From Betaproteobacteria bacterium (GTDB lineage: Bacteria > Pseudomonadota > Gammaproteobacteria > Burkholderiales > Burkholderiaceae_E), in contig RFPW01000063.1 of the NCBI GenBank assembly GCA_009925965.1, positions 1 through 10,142 of the forward strand: a stretch of DNA of 10,142 bases, read 5' to 3'. The position numbers were made by a program, and so were the translations under genes. Positions within the stretch are counted from its first letter, which is position 1; every line of letters starts with the position of its first letter. The notes under the pieces were generated by a model. The model did not search any database, was not told the DNA's origin, and saw only the letters and a list, made by a program, of their open reading frames with translations. Below are positions 1-5,517 of this stretch, in pieces.

Positions 1-519
1 GGTTACACCGCTGTTCAGGTCGCATTTGGCCAACGCCGTGCGTCTCGTGTCACCAAGCCAATGGCTGGGCATTTTGCTGCCGCTGGTGTCGAATCCGGGT
101 CGATCTTGCGCGAGTTCCGCGTGGGCGCCGAGGTTGCGGCCGAGCTCAAGCCGGGCTCTGTCCTGCCCGCCGAGACGTTCTCCGTCGGCCAGAAGGTCGA
201 CGTCCAGGGGACGACTTTGGGGAAGGGGTTTACGGGTGCGATCAAGCGCCACAATTTCTCATCCAACCGCGCTTCGCACGGCAACTCGCGCTCGCACAAT
301 GTGCCGGGCTCGATCGGTCAGGCGCAGGATCCAGGTCGCGTGTTTCCCGGCAAGAAGATGCCAGGGCATTACGGCGCGGTCACGCGGACGGTCCAAAACC
401 TCGTGATCGCCCGGATTGATACCGAGCGCGGGCTGCTGCTCGTGCGCGGTGCCGTCCCGGGCCATGACGAAGGCCATGTCGTGATCACCGCGGCTGTCAA
501 AGCCCCGGCTAAGGCTTAA
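1..519 (+). CDS. rplC: 50S ribosomal protein L3, 5'-truncated by window edge
   Basis: Large-subunit assembly-initiator protein that binds 23S rRNA and sends a loop toward the peptidyl transferase centre. The frame is open from base 1 (GYTAVQVAFG...) through TAA at 517-519, giving 172 residues. Compared with about 209 residues in E. coli, roughly the first 40 are outside the window. Recognisable L3 blocks are RVTKPMAGHF, the SHNVPGSIGQAQDPGRVFPG core and the GLLLVRGAVPG stretch near the C-terminus. The second Gln of GQAQDPG (codon 325-327) corresponds to the residue methylated by PrmB in E. coli. An ATG at 61 lies inside the protein and is not the start. It is the first gene visible of the S10-type operon, and rplD follows 12 bp later. 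Confidence 0.97.
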   Translation, partial: GYTAVQVAFGQRRASRVTKPMAGHFAAAGVESGSILREFRVGAEVAAELKPGSVLPAETFSVGQKVDVQGTTLGKGFTGAIKRHNFSSNRASHGNSRSHNVPGSIGQAQDPGRVFPGKKMPGHYGAVTRTVQNLVIARIDTERGLLLVRGAVPGHDEGHVVITAAVKAPAKA

Positions 520-525
520 GCGGGG
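503..525 (+). promoter_or_regulatory. Predicted hairpin sequestering the rplD SD
   Basis: CCCCG (503-507), in the last rplC codons, is complementary to CGGGG (521-525), which contains most of the rplD SD. Two further pairs (C509-G520, T510-A519) form past a bulged G508, leaving a loop that includes the start of the rplC stop. GTGATC (481-486) can also pair with GATCAC (525-530), extending the structure or competing at G525. A ribosome finishing rplC would open it, which would couple rplD translation to rplC. Pairing is seen in the sequence. Function is inferred. Confidence 0.4.
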
Positions 526-531
526 ATCACC

Positions 532-1152
532 ATGGAACTGAAACTCCTCGATGACCACGGTCAGTCGTCCGCGACTGTCGGTGCGTCCGATACGATCTTT
601 GCGCGTGAGTTCAACGAACCGCTCGTCCACCAGATTGTGATCGCCTATCAGGCCAACGCTCGCAGCGGTAACCGTAAGCAAAAGGACCGCGAAGAAGTCC
701 GTCACTCGACGAAGAAGCCTTTCCGCCAGAAGGGAACCGGCCGTGCGCGTGCCGGGATGACGTCCTCGCCGTTGTGGCGCGGGGGCGGCAAGATCTTTCC
801 GAACACGCCGGATGAGAACTTCTCGCAGAAGGTCAATCGCAAGATGTATCGGGTTGGCGTCTGCTCAATACTTTCGCAGCTCGCCCGAGAAGACCGCCTC
901 GCGGTCGTGGATGGCTTCGCGCTCGATGCGCCGAAGACCAAATTGTTGGCTCAAAAAGTTAAGGGCATGGGCCTCGAGTCCGTCCTGGTCATTGTCGACT
1001 CGGTCGATGAGAACCTTTACTTGGCTGCGCGCAACCTGCCCAACGTGGCGGTGGTGGAGCCCCGCCATGCCAATCCGATGTCACTGGTGCATTTTGACAA
1101 GGTGCTCGTCACCCGGGCTGCACTGGCCCAGTTCGAGGAGATGCTCGGATGA
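532..1152 (+). CDS. rplD: 50S ribosomal protein L4
   Basis: L4 binds domain I of 23S rRNA and, with L22, lines the constriction of the peptide exit tunnel. In E. coli it is also the autorepressor of the S10 operon. The product is 206 residues (E. coli 201). The N-terminal globular part starts MELKLLDDHG. The tunnel loop spans about residues 61-90, including KKPFRQKGTGRARAGM and SPLWRGGG. The C-terminal alpha/beta part contains VDENLYLAARNLPNV. The start is ATG with a GGGGA SD at 522-526, only about 5 nt away. That SD can pair with the last codons of rplC (see the hairpin entry). The TGA stop overlaps the rplW ATG as ATGA, which predicts translational coupling. The sequence is strongly Burkholderiales-like. 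Confidence 0.98.
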   Translation: MELKLLDDHGQSSATVGASDTIFAREFNEPLVHQIVIAYQANARSGNRKQKDREEVRHSTKKPFRQKGTGRARAGMTSSPLWRGGGKIFPNTPDENFSQKVNRKMYRVGVCSILSQLAREDRLAVVDGFALDAPKTKLLAQKVKGMGLESVLVIVDSVDENLYLAARNLPNVAVVEPRHANPMSLVHFDKVLVTRAALAQFEEMLG

Positions 1153-1490
1153 ATGCCGCACAACAGAGTGTCGCTGGACACAGCGCGGAGCAGCACCGTG
1201 AAGAGCGTCTGCTGCGGGTTTTGCTCGGTCCCATTGTCTCTGAGAAGAGCACGATGCTGGCTGATAAGGTCGGCCAGATTGCATTTCATGTCGTCCCGGA
1301 CGCAACCCGGGCCGAGGTCAAGGCTGCGGTTGAGTTGTTGTTCAAGGTTGAGGTCAACGCTGTGAACATGCTCAACATCAAAGGTCGGGCGAAGCGGTTC
1401 GGTCGCTTCCACGGCCGTCGGGATGATGTGCGCAAAGCGTATGTTCGGCTCGCGCCGGGCCAGGAAATTGACTTCACGGAGGTGAAATAA
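1149..1490 (+). CDS. rplW: 50S ribosomal protein L23
   Basis: L23 sits at the exit of the peptide tunnel and is the docking site for trigger factor and the signal recognition particle. The product is 113 residues, longer than E. coli L23 (100). The conserved part begins near RLLRVLLGPIVSEKST at about residue 20. It continues through DATRAEVKAAVELLF, a typical L23 helix, and ends in YVRLAPGQEIDF. About a dozen extra residues at the N-terminus (NAAQQSVAGHSAEQ) look low-complexity and lineage-specific. The start ATG at 1149 overlaps the rplD TGA (ATGA). A strong SD, GAGGAG at 1135-1140, lies inside rplD with 8-nt spacing. No alternative in-frame start is as well placed, so the extension is probably real. 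Confidence 0.96.
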   Translation: MNAAQQSVAGHSAEQHREERLLRVLLGPIVSEKSTMLADKVGQIAFHVVPDATRAEVKAAVELLFKVEVNAVNMLNIKGRAKRFGRFHGRRDDVRKAYVRLAPGQEIDFTEVK

Positions 1491-1491
1491 C

Positions 1492-2319
1492 ATGCCTGTC
1501 GTTAAAGTCAAACCGACCTCGGCTGGGCGTCGCGCAGTCGTCAAGGTCGTTTCGCCGCACCTCCACAAAGGTGCGCCGTTTGCTGCGCTGATCGAAAGCC
1601 AGCACCGCACCGCTGGTCGCAATAACAACGGCCACATCACCACGCGTCATCGCGGGGGCGGCCACAAGCAGCATTACCGTCTGGTCGATTTTCGGCGTAA
1701 CGACAAGGACGGGATTCCCGCCAAAGTCGAGCGCCTCGAGTACGACCCGAACCGGACTGCGCACCTGGCCCTGTTGTGTTACGCCGATGGCGAGCGCCGC
1801 TACATTCTCGCGCCGCGTGGCGTGGCCGTTGGCACGACCTTGATTTCGGGCGCTGCCGCACCGATCAAGCCGGGCAACACCCTCCCGATCCGCAATATTC
1901 CGGTCGGCTCAACCATCCATGCGGTCGAGATGCTTCCCGGCAAAGGGGCGCAGTTGGCCCGTTCGGCCGGCACCTCGGTCCAGCTACTGGCGCGCGAAGG
2001 CCTATATGCGCAGCTTCGTTTGCGCTCGGGCGAGATCCGCCGCGTGCATGTCGATTGCCGGGCCACCTTGGGTGAGGTCGGTAATGAAGAGCACAACCTG
2101 CGCCAAATCGGTAAAGCGGGTGCGGTGCGCTGGCGTGGTATTCGTCCGACCGTTCGCGGGGTTGCTATGAACCCGATCGATCACCCGCATGGTGGTGGTG
2201 AAGGTAAGACCGGCGAAGGCCGGGTTCCAGTCAGTCCGTGGGGCCAGCCGACCAAGGGCTATCGCACGCGTCGCAACAAGCGCACGACCTCGATGATCGT
2301 GTCGCGTCGCAAGAAATAA
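1492..2319 (+). CDS. rplB: 50S ribosomal protein L2
   Basis: L2 is the largest core 50S protein. It is needed for subunit association, tRNA binding and peptidyl transferase activity. The product is 275 residues, the usual proteobacterial length. Visible blocks are NNNGHITTRHRGGGHKQHYR at about 45-65, the OB/SH3-like central domains, DCRATLGEVGNEEHNLRQIG, and the signature MNPIDHPHGGGEGKTGEG. His231 in DHPHGG is equivalent to E. coli His229, important for peptide bond formation. The basic tail KGYRTRRNKRTTSMIVSRRKK is typical. The start ATG lies 1 bp after the rplW stop. A strong SD, GGAGG at 1478-1482, is embedded in the last rplW codons with 9-nt spacing, so translation is likely coupled. 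Confidence 0.98.
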   Translation: MPVVKVKPTSAGRRAVVKVVSPHLHKGAPFAALIESQHRTAGRNNNGHITTRHRGGGHKQHYRLVDFRRNDKDGIPAKVERLEYDPNRTAHLALLCYADGERRYILAPRGVAVGTTLISGAAAPIKPGNTLPIRNIPVGSTIHAVEMLPGKGAQLARSAGTSVQLLAREGLYAQLRLRSGEIRRVHVDCRATLGEVGNEEHNLRQIGKAGAVRWRGIRPTVRGVAMNPIDHPHGGGEGKTGEGRVPVSPWGQPTKGYRTRRNKRTTSMIVSRRKK

Positions 2320-2334
2320 CGGGAGCCCAACAAC

Positions 2335-2610
2335 ATGGCACGTTCCGTCAAAAAAGGGCCGTTTGTCGACGACCATCTGCTCAAGAAAGTCGATGTGGCG
2401 CTGGCCACGAAGGACAAGCGTCCGATCAAGACCTGGTCACGTCGCTCGACCATTCTTCCCGACTTTATTGGCCTGACCATTGCAGTGCATAACGGCAAGC
2501 AACACGTCCCGGTCTTCGTTAACGAAAACATGGTTGGTCACAAGCTCGGTGAGTTCGCACTAACGCGCACCTACAAAGGGCACGTGGCGGACAAGAAGGC
2601 CAAGCGCTAA
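2335..2610 (+). CDS. rpsS: 30S ribosomal protein S19
   Basis: S19 is in the 30S head, forms a complex with S13 and contacts the A-site finger side of the 50S. The product is 91 residues, a normal length. It begins MARSVKKGPFVDDHLLKKV, an S19 hallmark, and contains KTWSRRSTILPDFIGLT and the signature NENMVGHKLGEFALTRTYKG, with the usual lysine-rich end. The start ATG follows an SD GGGAG at 2321-2325 in the 15-bp gap after rplB. The next gene, rplV, follows after 23 bp. Nothing unusual is visible in this gene. Confidence 0.98.
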   Translation: MARSVKKGPFVDDHLLKKVDVALATKDKRPIKTWSRRSTILPDFIGLTIAVHNGKQHVPVFVNENMVGHKLGEFALTRTYKGHVADKKAKR

Positions 2611-2633
2611 GCCGCCAGTACAGGAAAAACCTC

Positions 2634-2963
2634 ATGGAAACCCGAGCCATACTCAAAGACGCGCACCTCTCCGCCCAAAAGGGCAGGCTAGTTGCCGATC
2701 TGGTCCGCGGTAAGTCGGTCGAGCACGCCTTGAACGTCTTGACGTTTTCGCCCAAAAAAGCGGCGTTCATCATCAAGAAGTTGCTGGAGTCAGCGATCGC
2801 CAACGCGGAGCACAACGACGGTGCCGATGTGGACGAGCTGAAGGTGCGAACGATTTATGTCGAAAAGGCGACTTCGATGAAGCGATTCATGGCGCGAGCT
2901 AAGGGTCGTGGGGCGAAGATCGAGAAACAGACGTGCCACATTTATGTGACCGTCGGCGACTGA
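2634..2963 (+). CDS. rplV: 50S ribosomal protein L22
   Basis: L22 binds all domains of 23S rRNA. Its long beta-hairpin lines the exit tunnel beside L4 at the site where macrolide-resistance changes occur. The product is 109 residues, a normal length. The conserved N-terminal block reads SAQKGRLVADLVRGKSVEHA, followed by NVLTFSPKKAA and SAIANAEHNDGADVDEL. The hairpin covers about residues 80-102, including MKRFMARAKGRGAKIEKQ, with no insertion or deletion apparent. The start ATG has an AGGA SD at 2622-2625 with 8-nt spacing. It is followed by a 70-bp gap before rpsC, larger than the neighbouring gaps, in which I see no convincing promoter. Confidence 0.97.
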   Translation: METRAILKDAHLSAQKGRLVADLVRGKSVEHALNVLTFSPKKAAFIIKKLLESAIANAEHNDGADVDELKVRTIYVEKATSMKRFMARAKGRGAKIEKQTCHIYVTVGD

Positions 2964-3033
2964 GCTCGCCTGAGTTCGACAGAATCCAAATAAAACTGCC
3001 CATTCAACACTAGAGTCAATACCAGGGTCATCC

Positions 3034-3912
3034 ATGGGACAAAAGATTCATCCAACCGGATTCCGGCTTGCGGTCACCCGCAACTGGTCTTCGCGCTGGT
3101 ATTACGCTGCCACCCTGCATGACGATATTCGTGTGCGCGAGTTTTTGCGCAAGAAACTCAAGAACGCATCGGTTGGTCGCGTCGTCATCGAGCGCCCCGC
3201 CAAGAATGCGCGGATCACGATTTATTCGGCGCGCCCTGGTGTCGTGATTGGCAAGAAAGGCGAGGACATCGAGAACCTCAAGGCCGAGTTGCAGAAGATG
3301 ATGAAAGTGCCCGTGCACGTCAACATCGAAGAAATTCGCAAGCCCGAGACCGACGCCCAGCTAATTGCCGACTCGATCACACAGCAGCTCGAGCGCCGGA
3401 TCATGTTCCGTCGTGCGATGAAGCGTGCGATGCAGAACGCGATGCGCCTGGGTGCGCTTGGGATCAAGTTGATGAGTTCGGGCCGCCTCAATGGCGCCGA
3501 GATTGCACGGTGCGAGTGGTACCGCGAGGGCCGTGTGCCTTTGCACACGTTGCGTGCTGACATCGAATATGGGTTTTCGGAGGCCAACACGACCTACGGA
3601 ATCATCGGTGTGAAGTGCTGGGTGTACAAGGGCGACACGTTGGGCCGCAGCGAGCTGGCAGCCGCCGAAAAAGAAGCGGCGCCGGCTGATCGGGATGATC
3701 GTCGTGGCCGTCGTCCCCCGGGGGCACGTCCGCCCGGGCGCACCGATGGTCGAGGTGATGGCCGCGGCGAAGGCCGTGGTCCCCGAGCGGATGCGGCCGC
3801 ACCAGGTGCCGGGGCTCCAGTCGGAGCGCCGGGAGGTTCTGAGGGTCGGCCCGCCGACCGTCAGCGCGTGCGTCGTGCAGCCCCGGCTGCCGATGCCGTC
3901 AAGAGCGAGTGA
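3034..3912 (+). CDS. rpsC: 30S ribosomal protein S3 with long disordered C-terminal tail
   Basis: S3 lies at the mRNA entry channel of the 30S and contributes to ribosomal mRNA unwinding. The product is 292 residues, against 233 in E. coli. The KH domain carries the GXXG loop as GKKG at 73-76. The helicase-type basic residues of E. coli (Arg131, Arg132, Lys135) correspond to Arg126, Arg127 and Lys130. The C-terminal beta domain contains EWYREGRVPLHTLRADIEYG. From about residue 206 the protein becomes a low-complexity tail of Arg, Gly, Pro, Asp and Ala, with repeats such as GRGDGRGEGRG. Compared with E. coli and Burkholderia as I recall them, about five residues are missing near residues 23-30. 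Cys160 and Cys195 replace residues that are usually Thr and Val. The start ATG has AGGG at 3024-3027. The frame remains open through the tail, so the extension is not a frameshift. Confidence 0.97.
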   Translation: MGQKIHPTGFRLAVTRNWSSRWYYAATLHDDIRVREFLRKKLKNASVGRVVIERPAKNARITIYSARPGVVIGKKGEDIENLKAELQKMMKVPVHVNIEEIRKPETDAQLIADSITQQLERRIMFRRAMKRAMQNAMRLGALGIKLMSSGRLNGAEIARCEWYREGRVPLHTLRADIEYGFSEANTTYGIIGVKCWVYKGDTLGRSELAAAEKEAAPADRDDRRGRRPPGARPPGRTDGRGDGRGEGRGPRADAAAPGAGAPVGAPGGSEGRPADRQRVRRAAPAADAVKSE

Positions 3913-3922
3913 GGGCTAGGGC

Positions 3923-4339
3923 ATGTTGCAGCCAGCAAGACGGAAATACCGTAAAGAACAGAAAGGGCGCAACACGGGTCTCGCGACCCGGGGCGCAGCG
4001 GTTTCCTTCGGGGACTTTGGCCTAAAGGCGACTGGACGTGGCCGTTTGACGGCACGTCAGATCGAATCAGCGCGTCGCGCCATGACGCGTCACATCAAAC
4101 GGGGCGGCCGGATCTGGATCCGGATATTTCCGGACAAGCCGATTTCGCGCAAACCGGCCGAGGTTCGGATGGGGAACGGCAAGGGCAATCCGGAGTACTA
4201 CGTCGCCGAAATTCAGCCTGGCAAGGTGCTCTACGAGATGGACGGCGTGGCCGAAGAGTTGGCACGCGAAGCGTTCCGTTTAGCTGCCGCCAAATTGCCG
4301 ATTGCCACCGTGTTTGTGAGTCGGATGGTGGGTCAGTAA
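3923..4339 (+). CDS. rplP: 50S ribosomal protein L16
   Basis: L16 is a late-assembling 50S protein that organises the A-site tRNA binding region near the central protuberance. The product is 138 residues (E. coli 136). Nearly the whole protein matches the family: MLQPARRKYRKEQKGRN, GRGRLTARQIESARRAMTR, GGRIWIRIFPDKP, VRMGNGKGNPEYYVA and GKVLYEMDGV. Arg82 in VRMGNGKG is the equivalent of E. coli Arg81, which is hydroxylated by YcfD/RoxA there. The start ATG has an SD GAGGG at 3911-3915 that overlaps the rpsC stop codon, with 7-nt spacing, giving tight coupling to S3. After its TAA comes a 91-bp C-rich gap before rpmC. Confidence 0.98.
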   Translation: MLQPARRKYRKEQKGRNTGLATRGAAVSFGDFGLKATGRGRLTARQIESARRAMTRHIKRGGRIWIRIFPDKPISRKPAEVRMGNGKGNPEYYVAEIQPGKVLYEMDGVAEELAREAFRLAAAKLPIATVFVSRMVGQ

Positions 4340-4382
4340 GCGCCAGGTCAGCGCCGCTGCTAACTGCTTACTTTCTCGCGTA

Positions 4383-4415
4383 CTCCCCGCTTATCCCCCG
4401 CTTCCTCCCCGTTCC
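4383..4415 (+). repeat. C-rich imperfect 11-bp triple repeat in rplP-rpmC gap
   Basis: Three consecutive 11-mers, CTCCCCGCTTA, TCCCCCGCTTC and CTCCCCGTTCC, form a period-11 array that is pyrimidine-rich and almost free of G on the RNA strand. It lies in the 91-bp gap 4340-4430, where no gene is present. A small CAGC-GCC-GCTG hairpin (4349-4359) is upstream. The role is unknown. C-rich, G-poor unstructured RNA with this spacing resembles Rho-binding tracts, and the complementary strand has three G-runs of four or five. The repeat is seen directly. Any function is inference. Confidence 0.6.
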
Positions 4416-4433
4416 AGATCAGGACTCACCGTG

Positions 4434-4628
4434 ATGAAAGCCACCGAACTGAGGGCCAAAGACGCCGAAGGCCTCAATAAGGAACTCAAAGAGCTGTTAC
4501 GTGCGCACTTTTCGCTGCGGATGCAGCATGCGACTCAACAGCTGTCCAACAACAGTCAACTTCGCAAGGTCCGTCGCGACATCGCCCGCGTCCGTACCGT
4601 GCTCCACGAAAAGGCCACCGCGGCATGA
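4434..4628 (+). CDS. rpmC: 50S ribosomal protein L29
   Basis: L29 is a small helical-hairpin protein next to L23 at the tunnel exit. The product is 64 residues from ATG 4434: MKATELRAKDAEGLNKELKE, then HFSLRMQHATQQLSNNSQLRKVRRDIARVRTV split across the two helices, which is the L29 signature. A GTG directly before it (4431-4433) is also in frame and would add one residue. I choose ATG because homologues start MKA and because AGGA at 4421-4424 is 9 nt from it. The TGA stop overlaps the rpsQ ATG as ATGA. The 91-bp gap upstream separates it from rplP, unlike the tighter spacing elsewhere. Confidence 0.96.
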   Translation: MKATELRAKDAEGLNKELKELLRAHFSLRMQHATQQLSNNSQLRKVRRDIARVRTVLHEKATAA

Positions 4629-4915
4629 ACGAATCCGTACACGAAGCATCGACGACGATCAAAGCGACCAAGCGCTCGCTGGTTGGACGCGTGGTCAGCG
4701 CCAAGATGAAACAGACTGTGACCGTCCTCGTGGAGCGTCAGGTTCAGCATCCTCTGTATGGCAAGTATCTGACGCGCTCAAACAAGTACCATGCCCATGA
4801 CGAAAGCGATTCGATTCATGAAGGCGATCTGGTGGAAATCGTCGAGGTGCGCCCGATTTCGCGCACCAAGACTTGGCGCGTCGTCCGTGTGGTTGAGTCA
4901 GCACAAACGATTTGA
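4625..4915 (+). CDS. rpsQ: 30S ribosomal protein S17
   Basis: S17 is an OB-fold primary binding protein that nucleates the 5' domain of 16S rRNA. The product is 96 residues, about 12 more than E. coli (84). The extra part is an N-terminal NESVHEASTTIKATK stretch ahead of the conserved RSLVGRVVSAKMKQTVTVLV core. Downstream are HPLYGKYLTRSNKYHAHDE and GDLVEIVEVRPISRTKTWRV, the family signature. The ATG overlaps the rpmC stop (ATGA), and only a weak AAGG at 4611-4614 precedes it, so initiation probably relies on coupling. It is the last gene of the S10-type half. A 202-bp gap with a promoter follows. Confidence 0.97.
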   Translation: MNESVHEASTTIKATKRSLVGRVVSAKMKQTVTVLVERQVQHPLYGKYLTRSNKYHAHDESDSIHEGDLVEIVEVRPISRTKTWRVVRVVESAQTI

Positions 4916-4933
4916 CGAAATCTGACGATTGAT

Positions 4934-4962
4934 TTGACAAGCTAGTTTTTCTTTCATAAACT
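4934..4962 (+). promoter_or_regulatory. Sigma70-type promoter for the spc operon (Pspc)
   Basis: A perfect -35 hexamer TTGACA (4934-4939) is followed by a 17-bp spacer and a -10 hexamer TAAACT (4957-4962; 4 of 6 matches to TATAAT). Predicted initiation is near 4969-4970. The segment between the -10 and the start, CTCGGG, is GC-rich, as in stringently controlled (ppGpp/DksA) promoters. The position between rpsQ and rplN is where the E. coli spc promoter lies. No intrinsic terminator is visible between rpsQ and this site, so S10 transcripts probably also read through. Confidence 0.75.
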
Positions 4963-5057
4963 CTCGGGCTTCCTTTTTGATTTGAATGAATGGGCAACGC
5001 CTCGGCGGCTGCGCACTACAGATCGAAAAAGAATCCCCGACTCTACGGGACCAAGAC

Positions 5058-5100
5058 TGACCGATTTCCTCAGGTGCGCCGCACCAGAGCCTTCGGATCA
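5058..5100 (+). promoter_or_regulatory. Predicted leader RNA hairpin upstream of rplN
   Basis: An imperfect stem-loop lies just upstream of the rplN SD (GGGAG, 5105-5109). The apical stem is GGTGC (5073-5077) with GCACC (5081-5085) around a GCC loop. After an A-A mismatch, CTC (5069-5071) pairs with GAG (5087-5089). After an internal loop, CCGA (5061-5064) pairs with TCGG (5093-5096). Past a bulged A5097, TGA (5058-5060) pairs with TCA (5098-5100). That makes 15 base pairs in total. There is no U-tract, so it is not an intrinsic terminator. A regulatory or protein-binding role is inference. Confidence 0.5.
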
Positions 5101-5117
5101 AGTTGGGAGAACATTTC

Positions 5118-5486
5118 ATGATTCAAATGCAGTCGACGCTCGACGTCGCCGACAACACCGGCGCTCGGTCCGTCATGTGTATCAAGGTATTGGGCGGCTC
5201 CAAGCGCCGCTACGCCGGCATTGGCGATGTCATCAAGGTGAGCGTCAAGGATGCTCAGCCGCGAGGGCGCGTCAAGAAGGGCGAGATCTACAACGCGGTC
5301 GTGGTTCGCACTGCCAAGGGTGTGCGTCGTGCGGACGGTTCGCTGGTGAAATTTGACGGCAACGCCGCAGTCCTTCTAAACGCGAAGCTCGAGCCAATCG
5401 GCACGCGCATCTTTGGGCCGGTCACGCGCGAACTGCGGACAGAGCGGTTCATGAAGATCGTGTCGCTCGCGCCCGAAGTGCTTTAA
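5118..5486 (+). CDS. rplN: 50S ribosomal protein L14
   Basis: L14 is a five-stranded beta-barrel protein that contacts 23S rRNA and L19, forms intersubunit bridges with 16S rRNA, and is the target of the silencing factor RsfS. The product is 122 residues, a normal length: MIQMQSTLDVADNTGARSVM, then VLGGSKRRYAGIGDVIKVSV, VVVRTAKGVRRADGS, and the C-terminal GTRIFGPVTRELR...IVSLAPEVL. The start ATG 5118 is set by the conserved MIQ start and an SD GGGAG at 5105-5109 with 8-nt spacing. An in-frame TTG at 5103 would add five residues but overlaps the SD. It is the first gene behind the predicted spc promoter. Confidence 0.98.
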   Translation: MIQMQSTLDVADNTGARSVMCIKVLGGSKRRYAGIGDVIKVSVKDAQPRGRVKKGEIYNAVVVRTAKGVRRADGSLVKFDGNAAVLLNAKLEPIGTRIFGPVTRELRTERFMKIVSLAPEVL

Positions 5487-5517
5487 GCCAAACAGTGCCG
5501 ATTCAGGGGGCGGACGT

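Noticed and set aside
1017..1643. Minus-strand open frame of 208 codons
   Set aside because: It is antisense to rplD, rplW and rplB with no family resemblance and no supporting context, so it is a shadow of GC-rich coding sequence.
2964..3033. Promoter in the 70-bp rplV-rpsC gap
   Set aside because: TTCGAC and TAAAAC-like words are present but are not spaced or matched as a sigma70 promoter.
3695..3919. Possible frameshift or second gene over the rpsC tail
   Set aside because: The rpsC frame stays open to TGA 3910-3912 and the rplP SD is placed on that stop. The alternate frame is a by-product of high GC.
4918..4950. Terminator after rpsQ (AAATC/GATTT arms and a later T-run)
   Set aside because: The stem is only five A/T-rich pairs with an eight-base loop, and the T-run is not adjacent to it. 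It overlaps the -35 element instead.
5103..5117. Upstream TTG start for rplN
   Set aside because: It would overlap the SD and add five residues absent from L14. ATG 5118 has proper spacing and the conserved MIQ start.
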